A stretch of DNA of 50,130 bases from Bacteroides sp. ET71 (lineage in GTDB: Bacteria; Bacteroidota; Bacteroidia; Bacteroidales; Bacteroidaceae). Location of the stretch: contig NZ_JAMBLS010000025.1 of NCBI RefSeq assembly GCF_023336905.1, positions 1-50,130 on the forward strand, read 5' to 3'. The notes beneath the pieces were generated by a model, which saw nothing but the letters and a program-made list of their open reading frames with translations, made no database searches and had not been told where the DNA came from. Below, in pieces: positions 25,691-33,571 of the stretch. How positions within the stretch are numbered: the stretch's first letter is position 1; every line of letters begins with the position of its first letter. Position numbers and translations under genes: made by a program.

Positions 25691-27055
25691 TTATTCTCTT
25701 TCAAATCCTAACTTGTTGAGCCTTCCGTGCCATACTTCTGTAGCGGTTCCGTTCCCTCCAAATATCACCCAAATGAAGTCTCGTTTCTCGTCAACTGCCG
25801 TAACTCCTTGAGGGGTGTGGTCCACAGCGACGGTATAAGACGTTTTTCCTGCAAATGATGGCGGCAGTAAGAACTTACGCTCGATTTCCTGCCAAGCAAT
25901 GCCTGTTTCTGATTCGTAAATATCTTCCATAGTGCCGCCAAAAATGTAAAAGCGGTTGTTGTAGCGCATGATGAAAGGATTGTCCATGTCGGGGCATGAA
26001 GCGTTTTCCGTATTAGTTTCCAAGGCAGCCCAATCTGTGCCGTCAGCAGTCATCCAAGGAATCGTTTTTTCTTCGTTGCTACGTGGCATGCCGGTTATGA
26101 CTGTCTGTCCGACACGGCTACCCGTTGTATAGTTGGCATAATAGATATGTTGCGTGGGAAAACCTTCCGGAACAGCATTGCCTGAAGTCCAGGATTGACC
26201 GTCGGTGGTAGTACAGAACTCTTGTGCTCCTGCTTCGTTGAGGCGGATTCCTGCCAATGTAGCAGCCCTCCCGGTTATGTCGTTCGAAGGAATGTTGGCC
26301 AAAAGGGAGAGGACGTTACCGCTCAGACCCGTCACTTCTTCCCAGCTTGTGCCGGTGATGTCGGAGCTATATACTGCGCCTTCTGCCAGAATGTAAAGCC
26401 TGTCGTTGAAGTTGGTGAGCGTGGTAATGTCTGCTTCTTCTGGCAGACCTGTTACCAATTGCCTGCTCCATCCGTATTGTCCCGGCGCTGTTGATGTGCG
26501 GTAAAGTTCGGAAGTGGACGTGTACAGCAAGAGTTCATCGTTCAGTATGACAACTTTCTGTCCTTCTTGGTTGATTGTCTGCGATATGGGGTCTCCTTCG
26601 CGGTCCATCCGTGTCCACATCAGCGAATCCGGGTCTTGACGATGTACACGGATTTGTAGCGTATAATCGCGTGTGGTAACGCCATCGGGGGCATACACTT
26701 TCAGCTTGATGCCTTCGCTTCCCGTGGCATTCATGGCAGGGAGCAGGTTGTGATAAGCTTCTGTGTTCAGTACTGTGTCTGCGGATGTTACGGTCCATGC
26801 TACGCTGATTTGGTCTATTTGGATACTGTCGATAAGAGTATCAGCATCGACCGGCATGGAATCCAGGTTGTATATGAGGTTGTTTAATTGGTCTATTTCA
26901 AACTTATAGTCCACTCCGTGTATGGTCTCAAGACTGAAAGCATGTATGGTTGCATCCGAGCTGTATGCCGTTGTTTCTTCTGAATCCAAACAGGAGCCTA
27001 AGGCTATTGATACCAGCAGAAAGCTTATAATAGCTGATAGAAATCTCGTTCTCAT
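25691..27055 (-). CDS. DUF6242-like lipoprotein with beta-propeller-like body
   Basis: 454 aa. Lipoprotein signal ending ALGSC. The N-terminal 130 residues (ATIHAFSLETIHGVDYKFEIDQLNNLIYN ... TTRDYTLQIRVHRQDPDSL) form the typical conserved domain. The rest contains repeated W-containing segments (GTSWEEVTGL, GQSWTSGNAVPEG, GTDWAALETN, GIAWQEIERK) like the blades of a beta-propeller. Function unknown. A -7 box TATTTTTG lies at 27086-27093 on the - strand. Its position directly before uppS-bamA is suggestive of an envelope role. Confidence 0.78.
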   Translation of the reverse strand: MRTRFLSAIISFLLVSIALGSCLDSEETTAYSSDATIHAFSLETIHGVDYKFEIDQLNNLIYNLDSMPVDADTLIDSIQIDQISVAWTVTSADTVLNTEAYHNLLPAMNATGSEGIKLKVYAPDGVTTRDYTLQIRVHRQDPDSLMWTRMDREGDPISQTINQEGQKVVILNDELLLYTSTSELYRTSTAPGQYGWSRQLVTGLPEEADITTLTNFNDRLYILAEGAVYSSDITGTSWEEVTGLSGNVLSLLANIPSNDITGRAATLAGIRLNEAGAQEFCTTTDGQSWTSGNAVPEGFPTQHIYYANYTTGSRVGQTVITGMPRSNEEKTIPWMTADGTDWAALETNTENASCPDMDNPFIMRYNNRFYIFGGTMEDIYESETGIAWQEIERKFLLPPSFAGKTSYTVAVDHTPQGVTAVDEKRDFIWVIFGGNGTATEVWHGRLNKLGFERE

Positions 27056-27085
27056 TCTTTGTTGTTAGTGTTTATTTACAAGTTG

Positions 27086-27093
27086 CAAAAATA
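27086..27093 (-). promoter_or_regulatory. -7 box of the DUF6242 gene
   Basis: TATTTTTG, 31 nt before the start codon on the - strand. It may also serve uppS and bamA downstream. Confidence 0.45.
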
Positions 27094-27190
27094 GGAACAA
27101 TTTTTGCGATATGCCTCTTTCGAACGAAGTTTTATACAAAATTATAGATAAAATAACCGATTTCCACGATAAACTCTTGGCTAATGAGGC

Positions 27191-28240
27191 TTATAGCCAA
27201 TCTTCGCGTTCCCAATAATGACGAATGAACCTGCCGAAATGCTGCTCTGTGCAGGCAATTTTTTTTCTATTTAACACTGGAGCGGCCACGCCGTCGTGCA
27301 GACATTCCGGGGCTGTTTCGACGAAGGCTTCATCCCAAAGGCCGGCATCGATGAATGTTTGCAGGGTGGTGGCACCACCTTCGACCAGCAGCGATTGCAG
27401 GTTCCGCTGGTAAAGCGATTCCAGCAGTTGGGGCAGCAGTGGTTGGTTGAAATCGGCCTGGATATATTCCACTCCCGGCTGTTCGGCATGTGGTGTTTCA
27501 GTGAAGACCAGTGTGCGTGCGCGTCCGTCAAACAGGTGTAGGTCTGAGGGCAAGGTGTTTTGCCTGTCTATGGTGATGCGGACGGGTGAAGGACCGTACC
27601 AATGGCGTACTGTCAGACTGGGGTTGTCTAACAATGCCGTGCGTGTGCCTACCAGGATGGCACTGTGTTCTGCCCGTCTTTTGTGCACCAACATGAGGGT
27701 GTAGGTATCAGACAGTTGGGCTGGCGTTCCGCCCGTCCGGTTGATGTCGATGAACCCGTCGGCTGATTGGGACCATTTCAGCGTGATGTAGGGGCGGTGC
27801 AAGGTGTGGAAGGTGATGAAGCGCCGCAACAGTTGCCTACATTCTGTTTCCAAGACTCCTACGGTCACTTCGCATCCGGCGTCCAGCAACTTTTGTATGC
27901 CGCGTCCGGAAACCTTGGGGAAGGGGTCGCGGCATCCTATTACGACGCGGGGGATTTGCTTTTCGATGATGAGGTCGGCACACGGGGGAGTTTTCCCGTA
28001 GTGTGAGCAAGGCTCCAGGCTGACGTATAGCGTGGAACGTCGCAAGAGTGATGGTTCTGTCACTGACCGGATGGCGTTTACCTCGGCATGGGCTTCTCCG
28101 CAACGCACGTGGTAGCCTTCGCCGATGATGCGTCCGTCACACACGATAACGGCGCCTACCATGGGGTTGGGGGCTGTCTGACACAGCCCGTTGCGCGCCA
28201 GTTGGATGCATCGGCGCATGTATTTTTCGTTTTCTTCCAT
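27191..28240 (-). CDS. ribD: Bifunctional riboflavin deaminase-reductase
   Basis: Second and third steps of riboflavin synthesis. Start MEENEKYMRRCIQLA at 28240, downstream of a -7 box; a longer reading from 28303 overlaps that box and lacks homology. The N-terminal deaminase domain has zinc ligands HAEVNAI and PCSHYGKTPPCADLI. The C-terminal reductase domain begins near RPYITLKWSQSADGFI, with LLVEGGATTLQTFI. 349 aa. No FMN riboswitch is seen in the roughly 55-nt leader, which holds only a small GGCC hairpin. Confidence 0.94.
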   Translation of the reverse strand: MEENEKYMRRCIQLARNGLCQTAPNPMVGAVIVCDGRIIGEGYHVRCGEAHAEVNAIRSVTEPSLLRRSTLYVSLEPCSHYGKTPPCADLIIEKQIPRVVIGCRDPFPKVSGRGIQKLLDAGCEVTVGVLETECRQLLRRFITFHTLHRPYITLKWSQSADGFIDINRTGGTPAQLSDTYTLMLVHKRRAEHSAILVGTRTALLDNPSLTVRHWYGPSPVRITIDRQNTLPSDLHLFDGRARTLVFTETPHAEQPGVEYIQADFNQPLLPQLLESLYQRNLQSLLVEGGATTLQTFIDAGLWDEAFVETAPECLHDGVAAPVLNRKKIACTEQHFGRFIRHYWEREDWL

Positions 28241-28300
28241 ATTCCTTATTCTGTAAATACTGTTCCTGCATGAAGGTGGCGGCCGCTTGGCTTGGCCGCG

Positions 28301-28308
28301 CAAATGTA
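28301..28308 (-). promoter_or_regulatory. -7 box of ribD
   Basis: TACATTTG on the - strand, 61 nt before the ribD start. It is inside the gap after the zinc-ribbon membrane protein gene. Confidence 0.5.
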
Positions 28309-28350
28309 CGATTTAATTTGGAGACTGCGAAGAAACGTTCTTCCTTTCGC

Positions 28351-29373
28351 TCACTCGTTTAACGTTCCGCAATGGGGGCAGATGCCTTTTTGTGTCAGTT
28401 GGTTGCCGCAGTTTCCGCATCGATAGCGCACTGTGCGGAGCGAACGGTAGAGGCAGTGCAGAAACACAAGGACGAAGGCTGTCAGGAAAATGTAGCCTAT
28501 TCGGATGCGGGTTGTCAGGATGAAGAAGAAGTAACAGCAGATGCAACTGGAGGCTATCCCCAGCAGGTAGTAAACGGCGGAGATGGGCGTGAGCCGACGG
28601 AACAGCACATCGACGGTGGCGACGAGGACGATGATGAACAGCCAAAAGCCGGACAGGAACAGGCTTAGCAGCAACGGGACGTGGAAAGGAGAGAGCGTGG
28701 GGTTGTAGTAAAAGTGTTCCCACATGTCGGGCACGTACACTTGCATCGTCTCGTACAGGGTGGCAGTGATAGCCATCAGCAGGCAGAGCAGCAAGGGGTA
28801 GACGGGGTCCATCTCTTTGAATCCTTTCCACCACAACGGCCTGCGGCGCCACATGCGTATTAACCAGAAGACGGCAAACAACGACAGCACGCTGATGAAG
28901 TAAGGCGTGTGCGTGTGGCTGAACAGGTGTATGGCCTCCGAGATGCTGTCGTCGGGCACAAAGGCTTGCTTCATGTCACATTCGCGCAGCCAGCCTTGTA
29001 TCTCTTGCGTGTGTGCCAGTTTCACCCAGATGCTGTCCACCGTGTCGTTGGGGTGTACGTTAAACTCGGCCACTACCACGCGGTCCCCGCGTTTCAGCGT
29101 GTGATAGCTTTCCTTCAGCGGAAGGCCTGCCAGGCGGATGGAGTCGGCGTGCAGCACGAGGTTGGTGTTCCAGGTGTAATGCCGTTCGTAGAGGTAGGTC
29201 AGCGAGTCGCACGCGCGGGGGGCTGTGTCTGCGGGAAAGGTGGGGGTGCTGTATTGGCACGAGACGGTGGCCAGCAGCAGGAGCCACCAGAGCCATCCTT
29301 TCGGAATACGTGTGCCTGTCGCCTGGCTTTTGGTGCATGCCGTCGGGTGCTTGTGTTTACTGTTCCGCCGCAT
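28351..29373 (-). CDS. Membrane protein with SH3-like ectodomain and C-terminal zinc ribbon
   Basis: I do not recognise a named family. The first 40 residues are basic with a hydrophobic stretch ending LLATVSC, which could be a lipoprotein signal or a membrane helix. A domain of about 100 residues follows, with SYHTLKRGDRVVVAEFNVHPNDTVDSIWVKLAHTQEIQGWL, resembling a bacterial SH3 domain. Four or five membrane helices come next (about 160-315), and the end is CGNCG and CPHCG, a cytoplasmic zinc ribbon. It overlaps the end of the U32 gene by 17 nt, so it is probably translated from the metA-U32 transcript. Confidence 0.75.
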   Translation of the reverse strand: MRRNSKHKHPTACTKSQATGTRIPKGWLWWLLLLATVSCQYSTPTFPADTAPRACDSLTYLYERHYTWNTNLVLHADSIRLAGLPLKESYHTLKRGDRVVVAEFNVHPNDTVDSIWVKLAHTQEIQGWLRECDMKQAFVPDDSISEAIHLFSHTHTPYFISVLSLFAVFWLIRMWRRRPLWWKGFKEMDPVYPLLLCLLMAITATLYETMQVYVPDMWEHFYYNPTLSPFHVPLLLSLFLSGFWLFIIVLVATVDVLFRRLTPISAVYYLLGIASSCICCYFFFILTTRIRIGYIFLTAFVLVFLHCLYRSLRTVRYRCGNCGNQLTQKGICPHCGTLNE

Positions 29374-31201
29374 AGACTTTCATCTGACAATTTTTGCAGT
29401 CGAACGACAGGCGGAACCGTCGTCCGTCGGTCGATACCAGGTAATAAGGTTCGCGGTAAGGGCTGCGGCCTTTCTGGTGGGTGGGGCACCAGCCCATGCT
29501 GAAGCGCAGGCAGTGGCGGCAGAACATCAGCGCGGCTTCGGGGACCGCTTGTGCTTCGTAGGCCGGGGCGATGCGGTGCACGCCGTGCGACAGGTAGAAC
29601 TGCCGTGCCTGTCCGTTCATTACGTTGCCCAGATAGGTGAGCGAGTCCGCAAGGTAGGGATGGTGCGTTTCATGCCGCGGTGACAGTTCGCGCCGGTAAC
29701 CGATGCGCCTGACGTCCAGCAACCGTTGCACCACCTGTCGGCGCCAGTCGGACAGTACCGACGAGGGCAGGAACCATTCGGCTGTCAGCTCCACGTCGGC
29801 TTCGTCCTGTGCCTCGAATGGTGTGTTGCCCAGCTTGGCTAGTTGGGCACGTATGTTGGCGGCCTGCGGGGTGCGGGCCGGTTGCTTGTCGTAAGGGAAA
29901 GACAAGACGGCGCGATGCCCTTCGTCGTCGGTGGCACCGAGGGCAAAGCCCGTGGCTGTCTCCCACAACCGCCAGTGCAACCGGATTTTACGCTCGGCCG
30001 AGGGACGCGCCAGCAGGCGTTCGAACTCTTGGTCGAAATTGCGGTACAACGGGGTGCGGGGTGCGATGCGGGGCACTTGTCCGGCTGGCAGGGCGGGGTA
30101 GAGGCGGTTGCCCTCCACGCGGTTGATGCGGAAACCTTGCAGTTGCCCCCGTTCGTCCAGGTAGCACAGCCCGTCGCCGTTGTGGAAAGGCTTGACTCCT
30201 GCCACGGTCAGGCAGCCGGAGCGTTGCTCCTTCAGCGTGCCCATCTCCTCGCCCAGCGATTTGGGTGTGTCGAACGAGGCGATGTCGCGCGTGCGCCCGT
30301 CCAGGAAGTAGTTCGTGAAGCCGCGGCTGAAGCTCTTGTCCAACTGCGGTCGGAACGTGTATCGGCAGGTGCCCGACGAGGCACGGACGTATTCCTGTCG
30401 TCGGGCCAGAATCTCGTCCAGCTTCTGGCGGTAGGCGGCTGTCACGTTTTTCACGTAGCTGACGTCTTTCAGCCGGCCTTCTATCTTCAGCGACGAGGCT
30501 CCGGCGTCCAGCAACTGTTCCAGCCGCTCGCTTTGGTTCAAGTCTTTCAGCGACAGCAGATGTTTGTTGCGGGCGATGGTGCGTCCGTCGGCGTCCACCA
30601 GGTTGAAGGGCAGGCGGCAGAACTGGGCGCACTCGCCCCGGTTGGCACTGCGGCCGAAGCAGGCTTGGCTGACGTAGCACTGCCCGCTGTAACTGACGCA
30701 GAGCGCTCCGTGCACGAAGACTTCGAGCGACGTCTGCGGGCAGGCCTGGTGGATGCGGGCGATGTCGTCCAGCGAGAGTTCGCGCGCCAGCACCACTTGG
30801 CGGAAGCCTGCTTCGCTCAGGAAACGCACTTTCTCCACCGTCCGGTTGTCCATCTGCGTGCTGGCGTGCAGGGGGATGGGGGGCAGGTTGAGGCGGGTGA
30901 TGCCCATGTCTTGTACGATGAGTGCGTCTACGCCTGCCTGCCAGAGCTGGTGAATCAGTTGTTCGGTCGCGGCGAGCTCGTCGTCGCGCAGCAGCGTGTT
31001 GACGGTGGCGTAGATGCGGACATAGTAGGTGTGCGCATAGTCTACGAGCCGGGCTATGTCTTCTATTGAATTGCCTGCCGCCGCCCGGGCGCCGAAACGC
31101 GCTGCGCCGATGTAGACAGCGTCTGCACCGTGGTCCACGGCAGCCAGACCGCAGTCCAGGTTGCGGGCGGGCGAGAGGAGTTCGATGGCGCGCGGTTTCA
31201 T
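29357..31201 (-). CDS. U32 family peptidase-like RNA hydroxylation protein
   Basis: 614 aa. The ATG start at 31201 overlaps the metA stop (TGATG). The N-terminal U32 domain runs LLSPARNLDCGLAAVDHGADAVYIGA, VHGALCVSYSGQCYVSQACFGRSANRGECAQFCR (the cysteine-rich U32 motif) and SLKIEGRLKD. A long C-terminal extension ends in RHCLRFSMGW and a further cysteine pair (CKNC). Known relatives in proteobacteria act in prephenate-dependent tRNA uridine hydroxylation or 23S rRNA cytidine hydroxylation rather than proteolysis. Which RNA this one modifies is not decided by the sequence. Confidence 0.88.
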   Translation of the reverse strand: MKPRAIELLSPARNLDCGLAAVDHGADAVYIGAARFGARAAAGNSIEDIARLVDYAHTYYVRIYATVNTLLRDDELAATEQLIHQLWQAGVDALIVQDMGITRLNLPPIPLHASTQMDNRTVEKVRFLSEAGFRQVVLARELSLDDIARIHQACPQTSLEVFVHGALCVSYSGQCYVSQACFGRSANRGECAQFCRLPFNLVDADGRTIARNKHLLSLKDLNQSERLEQLLDAGASSLKIEGRLKDVSYVKNVTAAYRQKLDEILARRQEYVRASSGTCRYTFRPQLDKSFSRGFTNYFLDGRTRDIASFDTPKSLGEEMGTLKEQRSGCLTVAGVKPFHNGDGLCYLDERGQLQGFRINRVEGNRLYPALPAGQVPRIAPRTPLYRNFDQEFERLLARPSAERKIRLHWRLWETATGFALGATDDEGHRAVLSFPYDKQPARTPQAANIRAQLAKLGNTPFEAQDEADVELTAEWFLPSSVLSDWRRQVVQRLLDVRRIGYRRELSPRHETHHPYLADSLTYLGNVMNGQARQFYLSHGVHRIAPAYEAQAVPEAALMFCRHCLRFSMGWCPTHQKGRSPYREPYYLVSTDGRRFRLSFDCKNCQMKVYAAEQ

Positions 31202-32118
31202 CACTGGATGTTGTTGATGTCGTAGGGCGTCTCCTGGTAGACGAAGTAGTTGAGCCAGTTGCTGAACAGCAGGTTGGCGTGCGCACGCCAGCGCACCAAC
31301 ACTCCCTTGGCAGGGTCGTCGTCTACGTAATAATTGCGGGGCATCTCGATGGGAAGGCCTTTGCCCAGGTCGCGGCGGTACTCACCGTCCAGCGTCAGGG
31401 GCGAGTATTCCGAATGGCCGGTGACGAAGAACTCGCGCCCGCCCCGCGCCATGACCAGGTAGACGCCGGCTTCGGGCGATTCCGACAGGAGGGTGAGTGC
31501 GGGGACGCGCAGGATGTCTTCGCTCCTGACTTCGGTGTGGCGGCTGTGGGGCACGTAGAACACGTCGTCGAAGCCGCGGAAGATGGGGTGCAGGGGCTGC
31601 AGGGCGCGGTGGGGGAAGATGCCGAACATCTTCTTCTCCAGTGGATATTTCGGGATGCCGTAGAAGTGATACAGGCCTGCCTGTGCCGCCCAGCAGATGT
31701 AGAGCGTCGACGTGACGTGCGTCCGGGCCCAGTCGAATATCTCGGTAATCTCGTCCCAGTACGTCACCCGTTCGAAGTCCATCTGTTCCACGGGAGCACC
31801 GGTCACTATCATCCCGTCGTAGCGTTGTTCGCGCATTTGCTCGAAGTCGGTGTAAAACGCCTTCATGTGCTCTATCGGGGTATTCTTGGGCGTGTGGCTT
31901 TTGATTTTCATGAACGAAATCTCCACCTGGAGCGGCGTGTTCGAGAGCAGGCGCACCAAGTCTGTCTCGGTCGTTATCTTCAGCGGCATCAGGTTGAGTA
32001 TGGCTATGCGCAGCGGGCGGATGTCCTGTCCCGTGGCACGCGTCGTGTCCATTACGAATATGTTTTCCTGCTTCAAGAGTTCGATGGCAGGCAGTTGGTC
32101 GGGTAATTTAAGTGGCAT
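31201..32118 (-). CDS. metA: Homoserine O-acyltransferase, predicted acetyl-specific
   Basis: First committed step of methionine synthesis. 305 aa, starting [11 protein letters not shown]. The catalytic residues fall at the classical numbers: Cys142 (YICWAAQAG), His235 and Glu237 (GHSEY). Residue 111 is Glu ([10 protein letters not shown]); from published work on this family, Glu at this site favours acetyl-CoA and Gly favours succinyl-CoA, so acetyl transfer is predicted. A -7-like box TATCTTTA is at 32155-32162 and an SD-like GGAAGAG lies before the start. It overlaps the U32 gene by one base. Confidence 0.93.
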   Translation of the reverse strand: MPLKLPDQLPAIELLKQENIFVMDTTRATGQDIRPLRIAILNLMPLKITTETDLVRLLSNTPLQVEISFMKIKSHTPKNTPIEHMKAFYTDFEQMREQRYDGMIVTGAPVEQMDFERVTYWDEITEIFDWARTHVTSTLYICWAAQAGLYHFYGIPKYPLEKKMFGIFPHRALQPLHPIFRGFDDVFYVPHSRHTEVRSEDILRVPALTLLSESPEAGVYLVMARGGREFFVTGHSEYSPLTLDGEYRRDLGKGLPIEMPRNYYVDDDPAKGVLVRWRAHANLLFSNWLNYFVYQETPYDINNIQ

Positions 32119-32154
32119 GTGCTTGTCTCTTCCTTTTTTGATGATTTCGGCCCG

Positions 32155-32162
32155 TAAAGATA
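32155..32162 (-). promoter_or_regulatory. Probable -7 box of the metA operon
   Basis: TATCTTTA on the - strand, one base off TAnnTTTG, 37 nt before metA. No SAM riboswitch could be recognised between it and the start. Confidence 0.4.
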
Positions 32163-32290
32163 GTGAAAAGCAGGCAGATGTGTGCAGGAAAATAAGATTT
32201 ATTAAACTCTGGAGGTCGGACGGGTGTCTTTCGTTCCTTTTTAACATCTTGTGAGACAATAGGTTGCTTCTCTCCCTTCCGGCCCTTCCT

Positions 32291-32356
32291 TCTTGTCCGG
32301 AAGAGGCGCGGCTCTTGTCCGGGAGAAGCACGGCTCTTGTCCGGCGGAAGCAAAGC
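32291..32356. repeat. Three 22-bp direct repeats upstream of metA
   Basis: TCTTGTCCGG begins at 32291, 32313 and 32335, each followed by a variable GAAGC-containing half. The period is exactly 22 bp. Confidence 0.8.
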
Positions 32357-32401
32357 GGGGAAAAACACCGGGCGGGTGTAACAAGCAATGCATAGATTCA
32401 C

Positions 32402-32409
32402 TAACTTTG
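32402..32409 (+). promoter_or_regulatory. -7 box of the lrgAB operon
   Basis: TAACTTTG, 53 nt before the lrgA start. No good -33 element. Confidence 0.5.
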
Positions 32410-32461
32410 CGCCCGTTTTTCAGCAATAACTGTTTAAAGGAATATTCTAAACTGAAGCATC

Positions 32462-32827
32462 ATGATTCGTCAATGCGCCATCCTCTTCGGATGTTTAGCT
32501 TTGGGTGAGCTCATCGTCTGGCTGACAGGCGTCAAACTTCCTTCCAGCATCATCGGGATGCTGCTGCTCACTTTGTTCTTAAAGTTAGGTTGGATCAAGC
32601 TGCACTGGGTGCAGGGCATGTCCGACTTTCTGGTTGCCAACCTGGGATTCTTCTTCGTGCCGCCCGGCGTGGCACTCATGCTCTACTTCGACGTCATACG
32701 GGCGCAGTTGTGGCCCATATTGATTGCCACGGTGCTGAGCACGCTGCTGGTGCTCGTCGTCACCGGGTGGGTGCACCAGCTCACGCGCAAGGCCTCGAAC
32801 AAGGCGGCCGACCATTTGAAACATTAA
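32462..32827 (+). CDS. lrgA: LrgA/CidA family holin-like membrane protein
   Basis: 121 aa with four predicted membrane helices. It contains LPSSIIGMLLLTLFLKLGWIKL and NLGFFFVPPGVALM, the family signature. LrgA-LrgB pairs are linked to cell-wall hydrolase control and overflow-metabolite transport in other bacteria. It is followed by lrgB after 36 nt. A LytSR-type regulator is not adjacent. Confidence 0.92.
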   Translation: MIRQCAILFGCLALGELIVWLTGVKLPSSIIGMLLLTLFLKLGWIKLHWVQGMSDFLVANLGFFFVPPGVALMLYFDVIRAQLWPILIATVLSTLLVLVVTGWVHQLTRKASNKAADHLKH

Positions 32828-32863
32828 CCCGGGGCGTTCCCGATTTTAAACACATACATCCTT

Positions 32864-33559
32864 ATGAACTTTCTGGAGAATGAATTTTTCCTGCTGGCCG
32901 TCACCTTCGGTGTCTTCTTCCTGGCCAAGCTGTTGCAGAAGAAGACGGGCCTGATGCTGCTCAACCCCATCCTGCTGACCATCGCCGTGCTGATTGTCTT
33001 TCTGAAGCTGGCCGGCATCAGTTATGAAACATACAGCGAGGGCGGCAAGCTGATTGAGTTTTGGTTGAAACCGGCCGTCGTGGCCCTCGGAGTGCCCCTC
33101 TACCTGCAACTCGAGACGATTAAGAAACAACTCCTGCCCATCCTGCTGTCGCAACTGGCCGGCTGCTTCGTCGGTGTCGCTTCGGTCGTGATTATAGCCA
33201 AACTGATGGGCGCTTCCGAAGAAATCATCTATTCCCTCGCCCCCAAGTCGGTCACCACCCCCATAGCGATGGAAGTCACCCAATCATTGGGCGGCATCCC
33301 GTCGCTCACGGCAGCCGTCGTGGTCTGTGTGGGATTGTTGGGCGGCATCCTCGGGTTCAAGACCCTGCGCCTCATGCACGTGGGCAGCCCCATGGCCCAA
33401 GGCCTGTCAATGGGCACCGCAGCCCATGCCGTGGGCACCTCCGCGGCGATGGACGTCAGCCGGAAGTATGGCGCCTTCGCCAGCCTGGGACTGACACTGA
33501 ACGGCATCTTCACAGCCCTGCTCACGCCGACCATTCTGCGTTGGTTGGGGCTGCTCTGA
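32864..33559 (+). CDS. lrgB: LrgB family membrane protein
   Basis: 231 aa, six to seven membrane helices. Signature stretches: LLNPILLTIAVLIVFL, ALAPKSVTTPIAMEV (here SLAPKSVTTPIAMEVTQSLGG), and MGTAAHAVGTSAAM near the end. It partners LrgA in the same operon. Its stop is 12 nt from the converging rodA stop. Confidence 0.94.
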   Translation: MNFLENEFFLLAVTFGVFFLAKLLQKKTGLMLLNPILLTIAVLIVFLKLAGISYETYSEGGKLIEFWLKPAVVALGVPLYLQLETIKKQLLPILLSQLAGCFVGVASVVIIAKLMGASEEIIYSLAPKSVTTPIAMEVTQSLGGIPSLTAAVVVCVGLLGGILGFKTLRLMHVGSPMAQGLSMGTAAHAVGTSAAMDVSRKYGAFASLGLTLNGIFTALLTPTILRWLGLL

Positions 33560-33571
33560 GCACATCCGTCT

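Larger units (their letters stand above)
32119..32461. other. 343-nt intergenic region between metA and lrgA
   Basis: Holds a metA promoter candidate (32155-32162), three 22-bp direct repeats (32291-32356) and a -7 box TAACTTTG for lrgA (32402-32409). No credible gene or recognised riboswitch. Confidence 0.6.

Noticed and set aside
28241-28300. FMN riboswitch before ribD
   Set aside because: The leader after the -7 box is only about 55 nt, too short, and lacks the conserved FMN aptamer blocks; only a small GC hairpin is present.
32119-32461. SAM riboswitch before metA
   Set aside because: I looked on the - strand for S-box or SAM-II-like structure and found only direct repeats and a promoter-like box.
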